Source: Diphasiastrum complanatum
Taxonomy: Eukaryota > Streptophyta > Lycopodiopsida > Lycopodiales > Lycopodiaceae
DNA: 64,000 nt
Assembly: GCA_029204225.1 (NCBI GenBank)
Contig: CM055108.1
Span: 4,201,163 to 4,265,162, forward strand
Reading direction: 5' to 3'
Shown here: positions 31,974 through 45,235 of the stretch, one piece after another
Layout of the letters: the number at the start of each line of letters is the position of its first letter
Numbering within the stretch: position 1 is the stretch's first letter
Position numbers and translations under genes: made by a program
Notes under the pieces: model-generated
Told to the model about the DNA's origin: nothing
Seen by the model: the letters and a program-made list of their open reading frames with translations, nothing else
Databases searched by the model: none

Positions 31974-33142
31974 TGTTGTAAAGCTATCTTCATAAGCTTT
32001 ACTTCCGGCGCCACTGGCGCCAGCATTGTCCCCGGCGTCAGCAGTTCCCCTGCTACTCTCGGCGCCAACGGCACCGGAGCCACTCACGGCGCCAAGTTCC
32101 TATGGTTGAAAATCTTTGATCGGTTCTAGCGAAGTCTAGAGAGCTCAGATCGATGTGAAATCACCTCACACGATCTAGGCATGATTAAAGGAAGCCTGGA
32201 GATCAATAGAATCTAGAGAGAGAAAATGACTTTCTAGAAAGAGAAAATTTTGGACAGAGAAAAATGTGCTTTACCAGCCTGGGTAGAGTGCTTGGTATGA
32301 GGGGGGGTGCCGAATCCCACCAATACTATAGGGGAGTGGGGGTTGCGACTCAGGGCGAGCTCCAACCAAGTCTCAGCCTCCCTTGCTGGAATGTTGTCAT
32401 GGCTCTCGCCTTGGCATGCTAGCGCCCCGAAGACTAGGGTCGGTCACACACCTGAAATGTAACCTTCTCAAATTTATCAATAAAGTGGGATTTTTTTCAA
32501 ACTGAGTCTGATTACCTTCTGGGTTTCAATGTTCGGTAAAAGCGCCAATTGTAAGGCCGCTTCAAAATTTTTAAGTTGGCACATAGTTGAGGGTCGTATC
32601 CCGAAATGCCAGCGGTATGTCGTCGGGACCATTCGGTCCGTGGCGCCAGCGGTATCCTGTAGGGACCATTTGGTCCAGGAACTGGTTGTCTCCATATCTG
32701 TCGCAACTTGTCGTTCTGAGTGTTCCTTGCATAAACGTGAATGGGTTTAGCTCTTGGGGAACGAGCTCTAACCCGTCGGCTGAGTTGGATGGCTTGCTTG
32801 GATGGAAGGTACCTGTTTATGGTTGTCCAGTCTGGCGTGGTGCCAGGTTGGCTTCCAGCGCTCATGACGAAGCTTTCAGTTGGTTAAGTCTGATGTAAGT
32901 CAGACCGCTTGCTTGGAATGGATGTTACTCGTTTGTAGAGGGAAGTCACCCACATCAGGACCCCCGATCTGACATGGCGCCAGGTTGGATCTCAATGTTG
33001 GTTTTCGGAATTTCAAGTTGGTTAAGTTTGATCGTTGTTGGCGAGTTGGCTGCTTGTATGTCAAGTGGGTATGGATGGCAAGAGTTGAAGGCTGGGAAGC
33101 TAAGTCGTGGTTCTAGGCTCCCTTTGGGATGCATGCGCTACA
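31974..33142 (+). repeat. 3' LTR of the nested element
   Basis: Collinear with 29231-30410. Differences include a longer GGCGCC-rich tract near 32010-32095, and the loss, near 32937, of a stretch the 5' LTR carries near 30155-30200. The ends match the 5' LTR and the right end is followed by the CTACC target duplication. Confidence 0.9.
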
Positions 33143-35685
33143 CTACCCTTCTCAAGATCTACATCAAGATCAAGCTCTCCTCTTGAACTCGTCCATTCGG
33201 ATGTTCATAGCTTTTCACATGAATCTAATGGTGGTGCCAAGTACTATGTAATCTTCATTAATGACTATTCTAGATTTTGTTGGATGTACCTCTTGTCTAG
33301 CAAATCTATGATGTTTGATTCTTTTGTAAAGTTCAAGACTTTGGTAGAGAATCAACTTAGTACCAAAATTAAGGTATTAAGAAGTGATAATGGAGGTGAA
33401 TATATCTCCAATAAGATGATTGACTTTTGTTGTTCTAATGGCATAAAGAGGGAGTTGTCATGTCCATACACCCCTCAACAAAATGGAGTGAGTGAGAGAA
33501 GAAATAGATCTCTTTGTGAGTGTGCTAAGGCCTTAAGGCTAAATGCTTCTCTATCCAAACCATTTTGGGGTGAAGAAATAACTTGTGCTAACTATTTGTG
33601 CAATAGATTGCCAAACCAAGCCATTGGAGGAATCACACCATTTGAAGCTCTATTTGGAGAGAAGCCCAATCTCAAGGATCTCAAAGTTTTTGGATCCACT
33701 TGCTATGTACACCAATCCTTGGATAAGAGAAGGAAGGATGATGCAACATCCATCAAAGGCATCTTTGTGGGATATGGTGAGAATAGCAAAGGTTATAGAG
33801 TCTTCAATCCCATCACTAGCAAGGTGATAGTGAGTAGGGATGTTATCTTTTATGAAGGACATGCTTATGAGTTGAATGATAATGCTACTAATCATCTTGA
33901 TGCCAAGGATCATGCTAGGATGGAGGAGGAGCTTCTAAGTGAAGAAGAACTTGAGGATCCACCTCAAGATGCAAGAACTCCAAGAACTCCAGGAAGATCT
34001 ACAAGGGCAAGGTCCGAGCCATTGAGGCTCACCTATGATGGTCAAGGTGATCAAAGGGAAGGCTCATCATCTTTCACATCTTACACCTTTCCTACTTCAA
34101 TGTTAGATGAGCCAACATGCTATGAAGATGCTTGTAAGTCTAAAAGTTGGATGGATGCTATGCAAGTAGAGTATGATGCTCTTATTGAGCATCATACTTG
34201 GGATCTTGTGGATCTTCCTCAAGGGAAGAAACCTCTTGATTGCAAGTGGGTATTTAGATTGAAGTATAATCAAGATGGATCAATAAGCAAGCATAAGCCA
34301 AAGGTTTTTTACAAACCAAAGGCATTGATTATGATGAGACTTTTGCTCCTGTGGCTAAGCTTGTTACTATCAAGTTGATCATTAGTCTTGTTACAACCTT
34401 CAATTGGGAGCTATTCCAACTTGATTTCACAAATGCATTCATCAATGGTTATTTGGAGGAAGAGATCTACATGAGGCAACTCGAGGGCTTCATCAAGGCA
34501 AAGCATGAAGGAAAGGTGTGTTTTTTGAAGAAGAGCTTTTATGGGCTCAAGCAAGCACCTAGAGCATGGTAGTCTAGGCTAAACTCTCTTCTCATTTCCA
34601 TCAATTTTGTAATGAGTGCCTATGATCCATGATTGTACATAAGATTTCATGACGGCATGATCATTATTCTTGTTTTGTATGTAGATGACATTATCTTGAG
34701 TGGTAATGGTCTAGATGGGATTAGAGATGTAAAAATTGCTTTAGCAAAAGAGTTTAAGATGGTAGATCTCGGCCTATTAAGCTTCATTCTTGGAATAGAG
34801 GTTATTAGAGGATGTGATTTTAGCTTCATTTGTCAATCTAAATATGCTACATCCATCCTAGATAGATTCGGAATGAAGAATTGTAAAGGCATTGAGACAC
34901 CAATGCAGCAACATGTAAAAGCATATATTGGTTAAGATGAAGCATCCTTTGAGGACATCACATTATATAGAAGGCTTATTGGCTCCTTGATCTATTTAAC
35001 TATAACTAGACTAGATCCTAGTTATAGTGTTGGAAAGTTAAGCCAATTCATGCAAAGTCCTCTAGTTTCACATTGGAATATGGCCAAAAGAGTTCTTAGA
35101 TACATTTCATCTACTAAGAATTTTGGCATTTTGTATAGAGGGACTAATCTTGGCTTAAGAGCCTATAGTGACTCGGATTTTGTAGCTGACAAAATGTATA
35201 AAAGATCAACAAGTGCTTTTGCCACCTTTCTATGTGATGAAGTAGTATCATGGCTTTCCAAAAAGCAAGATACCATCTCCCTATCTTCCACAGAATCCGA
35301 ATACAAGGCCTTGACATCAACATGCAAGGAGGTCTTGTGGCTCAAAAGGCTATTGGTGGAGTTTCATGTCATGGAGGAGGAGATTCCTATCATCTATTGT
35401 GACAACCAATCACCCCAATGACTTGCAACTAATCCTACATTCCATGCAAGGAGCAAACACATCAAGATTGCTCATCATTTCGTGAGGGAGAAAGTGCCAG
35501 CCAATCTCCAACATGTGCCATCATCAAGTTGCTTGGCTGATTTGTTTACTAAATCTTTACCTAGAGATTCATTTGTCAAGATTAGATCTTCAATTGGAGT
35601 TATTGATAAAAGCATTGTGATTTCCAAGGCTAGATTTGAGGAGGAGTGTGAAAAATTGCCTACATTGGCAAATCTAGCCATGTAG
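33143..35685 (+). pseudogene. Copia A integrase, RT and RNase H
   Basis: Integrase core: ELVHSDVHSFSH (first Asp), LRSDNGGEYIS (second Asp) and NGVSERRNRSL (Glu), with FINDYSRF where FIDDYSRF is usual. Then the linker, WMDAMQVEYDAL and LVDLPQGKKPLDCKWVF. A frame break near 34310 leads to RT: FQLDFTNAFINGYLEEEIYM, FYGLKQAPRAW with a stop after it, and an intact YVDDIILSG at about 34680. RNase H: AYSDSDFVADKMYKRSTSAF, LSSTESEYKAL, YCDNQSPQ with a stop, then HARSKHIKIAHHFVREKV and LADLFTKSLPRD. Several stops make it inactive. The frame runs about 40 bases into the 3' LTR. Confidence 0.93.
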
Positions 35686-36338
35686 AATATTGTACATTTT
35701 GTCAATATTGTTTGTTGGTTACTTGAATAGCCAAAGTGCCACTTGTACATTCACACCTAAAGTAGGTTACCACGAGTCAAGAGGAGTGGTTGTGTCCATT
35801 TGGTAGTGATTCCTACTTTGTAGGATCTAGACCATGATTTATGATGAGATTTGTACCTACCATGCACCTACCAAGCATGACTTTTGAATCTAGGCTAGGA
35901 TTTTCACATTAGGGCAAGAAAATTGAGTCTACTTCCTTATTACATGCTAGATTTTCACCTAACTTAGCAAAGGAAGTGTCTTTTACTATGTATTCTCATT
36001 CTCCATAGTGAGGAGATAGAAACTTTTTGGAGCCTCAAGGAGAAATTCGAGTTTCCTCTCATTGTATGGTGATTGCTTTTAATTCCAATGAAACCCAGCT
36101 TTGACACATTCTAAACACTGTCTACAGGCCGTACTGCAGCCTTAATTTCCACACGTGTGGAGTTGGATTATAATTATTGATCAATGCTTTGATTGTCTCT
36201 ACTTGTTTTCTATCAAATAGCTAAACTAGATCTTGTTTTCTGATGACTAGTATCTGATAGATTGTTTAACAAGCACACAATCAACCTTGTGGATCATTCA
36301 AAGATCCATTTATGGTCCTTAGTACTGTACTTTTAACA
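35646..36338 (+). repeat. 3' LTR of copia A
   Basis: It starts TGTGAAAAATTGCC after the polypurine tract GAGGAGGAG and ends CTTTTAACA; about 693 bp. The ends are matched by the partial LTR of copia B (36546-36686) at the start and by 26797-27164 at the end. Confidence 0.9.
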
Positions 36339-36545
36339 AGAAGAACTAAAACTAAGCAAGGTTTCAAGCTTATGGAATACAGCTGACCAAAAGTGACCTG
36401 TAAACTTAGGATCTCTATCACTAACTATATCACTTGGCAGTCCATAAAGCCTAAATAATCTTTCCACAAAGATCTGGGCTGAATTCAAAGCCTTAGCAGT
36501 TGACTTGTCTGGTATAAAAGTAACTAACTTTATCAACCTGTCCAC
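36339..36545 (-). pseudogene. Gypsy integrase scrap between two copia LTRs
   Basis: Minus-strand frame with DRLIKLVTFIP, FVERLFRLYGLPSDIVSDRD and PKFTGHFWSAVFHKL. This is the second-Asp region of a chromovirus-like gypsy integrase. It is about 207 bp and is bounded exactly by copia A's LTR end (36338) and copia B's LTR start (36546). It may be the remnant of the host sequence into which these copia elements went. Confidence 0.85.
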
Positions 36546-37270
36546 TGTAAAAAATTGCCTACATTGGCAAATCTAGCCATGCAGAATATTGTACATTTTG
36601 TCAATATTGTTGGTTGGTTACTTGAATGGCCAAAGTGCCACTTGTACATACACACCTAAATTAGGTTACCACGAGTCAAGAGGAGTAGAGCCAAGTACAA
36701 GACCATTGATCAGTGTTTGAATCTAATCCAGTTTTAGCAAGTTTTGGTGCAAAAAGCTAGTATTGGAAGGGCGAGCTGGTATCCAGGTTTTGGTGAGGGG
36801 ATTTGATCTCAAAATTTTTCAGGATCAAAATCTGTACTGTTCACACGTGTGGGCATCTCTGAACCAGCATTTAATAACCCATATTCATTGGATCATAGAA
36901 AATTCATCTGGTGTCAGATTGATGTAATTTCTGGTGCAAATCCTAGAATAAGCTACCAAGATCACTTGCCATTGATTAGTTTTGAATTTGTTTCATGAAA
37001 ACTAATTAATCTAGGCTGATTTCAGACCTTCTTAAAGTGGAAACCAGGTTTTTGTCCAAGAATAGTCAAGATTGGCAAGATTTGCTTGAGTGTAGTTTTC
37101 ATCTCATCTTATCTTCATTCCAGCTTTGTGAGGGAGTGATAGAACTGTGATTACAAATCCATCTGTTGGATTAGAAGTCAACATTTGAGTGAAACACTGC
37201 AAGCTAGAAACCTTTATGAGCTTCAGGTCCAAACAAATCTATATCTTGTGTGTAGAATCTTGCTAGTAAG

Positions 37271-38232
37271 ATGGGATCAGTGGGAGCCTACCTTCTAGAA
37301 GCTAGTGAGAGGTTAAATTCTACCAATTATGCTATTTGGAAAGTGAGTATGGAGTCCCTAATGGTGCTCCAGGATCTTTATGAGTTTCTAATAGATGATG
37401 AAGATGAACCTCTAGGTGCACAGGAATTAGTGAGATACAAGAAGAGGTCTAGGCTTGCACTTCACTATATTAAGATGAATGTAAGCAATGATCTTTTAAG
37501 GGAAGTATCATCATGTAAGAGTGCTAAAGAGGCTTGGAAATCTTTAAAATCTATCTAGGAGTCTAGTAACACTTCGAGGGTTCTCATGCTTAGGAATCAG
37601 ATTCTACAAAGCATGAAGAGGAGTGATGAGAGTGCACAAGATTATGTGCTAAGAATCAAGTCTCTCAATAGGGAGTTAGCTTCCATTGGAGAGAATATTC
37701 AAGATAGTGAGCTTGTTCAGATTGTCCTCAATGGTCTAGGGAGTGGCTTTACAAATTTGGTCCAAAGCTTTGCAATCCAAGACACTTTGCCTACTATAGA
37801 AAAGCTATACAATGTATTAGTGGCTGAAGAGTGTAGGATGTTGCATACCAATACAAGAATGAATGCTATTTATCTGTAGGATGGTGATGAAAAAGCTAAT
37901 TTCTCATTCAAAAGCAAGAAGAAGACCAATGGCAAGAAGAAGCACTTCAAGGAGACCAGGGAGCAGGATGAGGTTTCAAGCTCAAAGGGCAAGATCAAAG
38001 ACAAGTCCAAGTACAAATGTTTTTTCTGTGGAAAGAAAGGACATTTTGCATCAAAATGTCTCAAGATGAAGAAGGCACAAGAGAGCAAACAAAGCAACAT
38101 TGCACATCAGGAGGAGGAGGAGGATGAAGAGTCATCCTTGATGGTTTCCAACAAACCACCATCATCCAAGAGCAACACCAATGATTCTTGGTGGATTGAT
38201 AGTGGGGCAAGTTCCCACATGACATATCAATA
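37271..38232 (+). pseudogene. Copia B gag and protease
   Basis: Gag from ATG 37271 (MGSVGAYLLEASERLNSTNY). The UBN2-type part is interrupted by a TAG near 37556 and continues as MLRNQILQSMKRSDESAQDY and LASIGENIQDSELVQIVLNG. The zinc knuckle KCFFCGKKGHFASKC is at about 38017. The protease active site WWIDSGASSHMTYQ keeps its Asp but is followed by a TAG at 38230-38232. Another stop occurs near 37877. Confidence 0.9.
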
Positions 38233-38332
38233 GGACATATTCTCCACCTTACTTTCTTACAATGACTTACATAGATCAATCTATACTGCAAGTAGTCAAG
38301 AATGTAAGATAAGTGGAATAGGAACAATTCCC

Positions 38333-39370
38333 TTGTATGTGGGATCATCCAAAAGGATGAATCTTGATAATGTTCTTTATGTTCCTAAGTTAACCAAGAA
38401 TTTGCTTAGTGTTGGCCAGTTAATGGATAATGGCCTAGATGTACAATTTAAGCATGGAGTTTGTTCCATCCTTAGAAATGATGAATGTATAGCCAAAGGC
38501 TTTAAGCAAGGTAGATTGTTTAAGCTTGATGCTAATATTGCAGTGGAGAGTGTTAATTTGGCAAAGGTGGAACTGTGGCACAAAAGGTTGGGCCACCCCA
38601 ACTACAAAGCCATGGAATCTATGGTTGCAAAAGAGCTTGCAGTTGGACTCCCCAAGCATTTGTCAAAGTGTGGGAAGAGATGTGAAGCATGCAGCCTCTC
38701 AAAGGCTCACAAACTACCCTTCTCAAGATCTACATCAAGATCAAACTCTCCTCTTGAACTCATCCATACGGATGTTCATAGTTTTTCACATGAGTCTAAT
38801 GGTGGTGCCAAGTACTATGTAATCTTCATTGATGACTATTCTAGATTTTGTTGGATGTACCTCTTGTCTAGCAAATCAATGGTGTTTGATTCTTTTGTAA
38901 AGTTCAAGACTTTGGTAGAAAATCAACTTAGTACCAAGATTAAGGTATTAAGGAGTGATAATGGAGGTGAATATATCTCCAATAAGTTGATTGACTTTTG
39001 TAGTTCTAATGGCATAAAGAGGGAGTTGTCATGTCCATACACCCCTCAACAAAATGGAGTGAGTGAGAGAAGAAATAGATCTCTTTGTGAGTGTGCTAAG
39101 TCCTTAAGGCTAGATGCTTCTCTATCCAAACCATTTTGGGGTGAAGCAATAACTTGTGCTAACTATTTGTGCAATAGATTGCCAAACCAAGCCATTGGAG
39201 GAATCACACCATTTGAAGCTCTATTTGGATAGAAGCCCAATCTCAAGGATCTCAAAGTTTTTGGATCCACTTGCTATGTACACCAATCCTTGGATAAGAG
39301 AAGGAAGGATGGTGCAACATCCATCAAAGGCATCTTTGTGGGATATGGTGAGAACAACAAAGGTTATAGA
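38333..39370 (+). pseudogene. Copia B integrase (uninterrupted to 39232)
   Basis: A 299-residue open frame with LYVPKLTKNLLSVGQ, the zinc domain LWHKRLGHPNY and CGKRCEACSLSKAHK, and an integrase core with all three acidic residues: ELIHTDVHSFSH, FIDDYSRFCW, LRSDNGGEYIS and NGVSERRNRSL. It stops at 39230-39232 (TAG in place of GAG in copia A). The frame resumes as KPNLKDLKVFGSTCYVHQ until the junction near 39370. It gives the ancestral arrangement used to define the insertion site in copia A. Confidence 0.92.
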
Positions 39371-39519
39371 GGAGTGGTGACAAAGGCTTGCTTGATTTTT
39401 GCGGAGGAGTCTAGAGCTTCATGTGTCCTATAATACCCTATTACATGCATATTTTTCTTGAATTATTATTACATGATGCTCGATGAAAGAGAAGCTTTGA
39501 CGATTCAATATAGAAGGTT

Positions 39520-39700
39520 TATGCAAATGAGACTATGCTCTTTTGTATAATAATCGCCATATCAAGTTTCTAGGCAAGTTGCATACTCACTGGATGGGTC
39601 CTTACAAAATAATTGAAATCTTTGAATAGATAGCGGATCTATTGGGAAATTTGCAACCAATAAGAGTAAATGGCTCCTGCATAAAAAAAATATTACTTGT
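39520..39700 (+). pseudogene. Gypsy L integrase C-terminal end
   Basis: The frame reads YALLYNNRHIKFLGKLHTHW, then MGPYKIIEIFE, a stop, IADLLGNLQPIRVNGSCIKK. This is the usual end of a gypsy integrase: a basic beta domain, then GP-aromatic-I, then VNG near the end. It fixes the position of the extra frame as downstream of integrase. Confidence 0.75.
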
Positions 39701-39739
39701 AAATATTTTCATTTTTATTTTATTTAAAATATTTAGAGG

Positions 39740-40560
39740 CAGACCCAGAGCCCCGATACCCAAAAGGCCAAGCGAACTCGCGCGACCAAGTTTAAGAAGA
39801 CAACAGACAAGGTACTTGCGAAAGAATTCAAAATTTTTGTTACTAAAGTTCGCATTTGGTTGTCACTACAATTTAACTTTGAGTTACAATGGCATGTGGA
39901 TTACTCATTTTTTCCGGGCGTAATGGGTTACACATGGGCTACTTGGGAAACCACCTAGGAGAAAACATATTTTTTAATTTTTTGGAATAAGCTCTACTGG
40001 GCAATTTTGCAAGGAAAATTTTTTATTATTCCTTTCGGTGATGTAGAATTATATGTAGGATGTACGTCTATGTATGCATTAGATTATTTAAAACAAAAAG
40101 AAATGGACAGGGGCAAATTGATTATTGGCGATATCACTGCCAATTCGATTTGTATAAGCCCAAGGAAGAACCAAACTTTGTAAGGTTCGATAGAGAGAAC
40201 CTGCTACAGGACGTGGATGTATCCTACCCAGACCTTTGGAACATATACATTGACTGGGAGGATAGCTACCATGTACATTACGAGAATGTCGACTACTGCC
40301 TCAAGGACAAAAGAGCTTACAAAACCATAAGAAGTTCGTCACCTATTCGGTAATGGCCTTGGCAATTTCATTGCTCAAGTGCTTACAACTATGCAGAGTT
40401 GCCTGGACGGCTCCTTTGTCAATGTCGAGCTGCTAAAGAACATCATACCTAGAAGGGGAATGGTCAAAGACAATGTCATTGCAGCAGTTGTCTACAATGG
40501 AACTTTCTTAACGACACGCCAGCTGAATTATGGGCAATATCATGAGGCCAATTAGAGAAG
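39740..40560 (+). pseudogene. Gypsy L extra frame with QGKF/MYAL and YxDWE motifs
   Basis: Downstream of integrase, a frame reads KVLAKEFKIFVTKVRIWLSL and, after a stop, LYWAILQGKFFIIPFG, VELYVGCTSMYALDYL (about 39987-40090). After a frame change it continues as NFVRFDRENLLQDVDVSYPDL, NIYIDWEDSYHVHYENV (about 40170-40285). A further frame has VAAVVYNGTFLTTRQLNYGQ-like text near 40480. Order and motifs match the extra frame of gypsy K at 60059-60530. No known domain is recognised. The acidic/aromatic second motif and the hydrophobic first motif suggest a folded domain, not low complexity. Stops and frameshifts show decay. Confidence 0.65.
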
Positions 40561-40783
40561 AATTCAAAGGCAAATATAGGTAGATGAGAGGCTCTCATAG
40601 AGGCTTCAAAATACTTCAGACTGATGTGTACGTATTTTATACATTCAATTTAAAGACTTTTCTATATTTTATAAGTGATTGAGATCCATCATGGAATGTT
40701 TGAAAAAATGTCTTCCAAAGTTTTTGAAGTGGTTGTTGATGTTGATTGTTCACGAGGATGCTTCACATTGGAGGGGAGGGATA

Positions 40784-41350
40784 TGTAATACCCTATTACA
40801 TGCATACTTTTCTTGAATTATTATTATGTGATGCAAAAGCCCAATCAACCCATACGAATGATGAAAATAAGCACCAAATACGAAGAAATATCTAATTGAA
40901 GTAGCAATGACAAGTTATTCAACGATATATTGAAGAGAAAGATACTTAAACAAATGAATCTAAAGGAAGAATCACTACCCAAAGGGTAGTTATGAAATGA
41001 TACATTCCCTAAGAAGAAGACCAGCCCTAAGAAAACAATAATCATGATGATTCAGACTGTTCGCACCCCATGCAAGCATTGCAACCTTCCACATGCTTGC
41101 TTCTCATTGGAGCAAAGCCGTGTGACAAGGATGCCACCTAAGATTTTAACACCTGTAATTTTCCTATTGGATAGAATTAGTTAATTAAACTAAATAAGAA
41201 GTGACATATTGGTTGCTAAGAGTTGCGCACTTTTGCACTCGCTCCCTATATGTACTCACAGATGCTTCAATCAGATTATCGAGTTTTTCTGAAGAACTGA
41301 GAGAGAGTTGAGTCTTCAACTCCACCAAGAAAAATTTGTGTCAATTATTG
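40784..41350 (+). repeat. 3' LTR of gypsy L (right end uncertain)
   Basis: It starts TGTAATACCCTATTACATGC after the polypurine tract. The first 50 bases match 39431-39480. No second full copy exists in the window, so the right end is a guess. Confidence 0.5.
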
Positions 41351-44050
<2,700 letters not shown>

Positions 44051-44051
44051 G

Positions 44052-44740
44052 TTGGTGCCTCTTTATCTAAACCAGTTACACTATCATGGAAAAACCCGAC
44101 ACTGTCGCCTTTTCACCTTTGGGCCATCCTGAGCAACTAAGTGTTTTTCGACACTTCCAGAAAAGCGACAGTTGCACAGTTTGCATAAATACAAGTAAAT
44201 TTAAACAGGCAAAAAATGTTTGGTTCTGCATTCAATTTTGTGTTAATACTGCAATGCTTTTCCATATTCTGTCTGACTATCTAATTGATTTGTCTAGTTG
44301 TCTGCTCATCGCTTCTACTACCACTGCGCATTAGAAGCTCTAAAATTATTATGTTCTTGTGTTCGTCTACTAAGTCACCAGTAGTGCACGCACCAAGAGA
44401 ATTGAAGGGGGCTGATCTATCTTTCCCTCTCATTTCTCCGACATGGTATCAGAGCCAAAGATATCAGAACCTATCTGATACTTTAAGCGGTTTCATTTTA
44501 GAGCTATTTCTATAGCCTGATTAGCTTCCAGAGAAACAAGACTCTAGTAGCCGATAGAGTGATTGTCTTCTTGTTCTGTAATTTAGCACTAGATTTTCAT
44601 ACTTAAGTCACTGATAGTTACTCCTATCACCTAGACTAATCTTCCACATGGATTCTCAAGGGAAAGCCAGTCCAATCACGGGCAAGCTTGATGGAGCTAA
44701 TTACCATCTTTTGATACTGGATCGACTCGAAAAGTATATA
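44052..44740 (+). mobile_element. Copia D: LTR end, primer site and gag start
   Basis: A perfect initiator-Met primer site TGGTATCAGAGCC at 44444-44456 follows CTCCGACA, an LTR end at 44443. The LTR start is uncertain; TGTTGGTGCC near 44052 is possible. Gag starts at ATG 44648 with MDSQGKASPITGKLDGANYH and is lost after about 30 residues. The LTR shares strings with the LTR of copia E on the other strand (TCTGCATTCA, GTTAATAYTGC, TCTAGTTGT), and the gag start resembles E's MDSSTSSSLIDRLDGSNYH. Confidence 0.7.
44444..44456 (+). promoter_or_regulatory. Primer-binding site of copia D
   Basis: TGGTATCAGAGCC, an exact complement of the plant initiator-Met tRNA 3' end, sits immediately after the LTR terminus ACA. 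Confidence 0.85.
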
Positions 44741-45235
44741 TATTTTGAGTCAGTATGTTTTGAGTCATGGTACATTATTTCGATATTGTCAGTCCAAAAT
44801 CCTCGACCCAAGGACTTCACGTTAACAGTCCGCCCACTTTGTACATTTATTAACTGTAATGAGACACTTGTAATAACAACAACAAAAGGATATTGTAGAT
44901 ATTTTGTAGGATATCAATCCTAGAATCTTCATCAAAAAACTTCTTCTGATTATTCGAGTTTCTGTAGCCAGTGTTATCATGCTTATCAACGACTATAAGC
45001 TGAAGTTATCACTTCAAGCATTATACTCATTGTTTGATATTAATCAGAATGCAAATTCTCAGTGTCACTATTGTATTATTTCATTGAGCATTTGTCTGAA
45101 TCATTCAATTTTAATATCTTGTTGCTGTCTGTGTGCTTTTGATCCTACACCAAGCCCGCTCATCAGCTTTCGCTCATTCCCACTGATTTCTGACATGTTT
45201 GTAGAGATTGTCACTTCTTCTCTCAAAGCTAAAAC
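44741..45235. other. Sequence between copia D and copia E
   Basis: No gene or motif is recognised between the point where copia D gag is lost and the left end of minus-strand copia E. Confidence 0.35.

Larger units (their letters stand above)
29231..33142 (+). mobile_element. Complete non-autonomous LTR element nested in copia A
   Basis: Two LTRs, 29231-30410 (1180 bp) and 31974-33142 (1169 bp), both start TGTTGTAAAGCTATC and end GCATGCGCTACA. A primer site TGGTATCAGAGCC lies at 30413-30425, and a polypurine tract GGTGGGGTGGA just precedes 31974. The flanking bases are CTACA (29226-29230) and CTACC (33143-33147), a 4-of-5 match to a 5-bp target duplication; copia B has CTACC at that place. 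The 1563-bp interior has no gag or pol motif. Size and structure fit a large-retrotransposon-derivative type element that depends on another element's enzymes. Confidence 0.92.
26797..36338 (+). mobile_element. Copia A element, split by a nested LTR element
   Basis: A plus-strand Ty1/copia element: truncated 5' LTR 26797-27164, primer site 27165-27177, gag and protease 27790-28775, pre-integrase domain 28843-29220, then pol resuming at 33143 and ending at about 35685, and a complete 3' LTR 35646-36338. The 29231-33142 insertion accounts for the interruption. Without it, the flanks match the uninterrupted sister copy B at about 38680-38730, apart from a 15-base loss. Many stops and frameshifts show it is dead. 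Confidence 0.9.
36546..39370 (+). mobile_element. Copia B, 5' LTR collapsed and 3' truncated
   Basis: The same family as copia A. The first 141 bp of the LTR (36546-36686) joins directly to leader sequence AGAGCCAAG, so the rest of the LTR and the primer site are deleted. Gag and pol follow from 37271. The element ends near 39370 inside the pre-RT part of pol (GYGENNKGYRG), where unrelated sequence begins. RT, RNase H and 3' LTR are missing. Confidence 0.9.
39425..41350 (+). mobile_element. Gypsy L: internally deleted element, 3' part
   Basis: Near 39431 is a 50-bp match to the start of the LTR at 40784 (TAATACCCTATTACATGCAT then TTTTCTTGAATTATTATTA). It then jumps to the integrase C-terminus at 39520-39700, the extra frame at 39740-40560, a polypurine tract GGAGGGGAGGGATA (40770-40783) and the 3' LTR from 40784 (TGTAATACCC). 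The right LTR end is not defined; 41350 is an estimate. The element therefore keeps a sliver of the 5' LTR but has lost gag to integrase. Confidence 0.7.
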
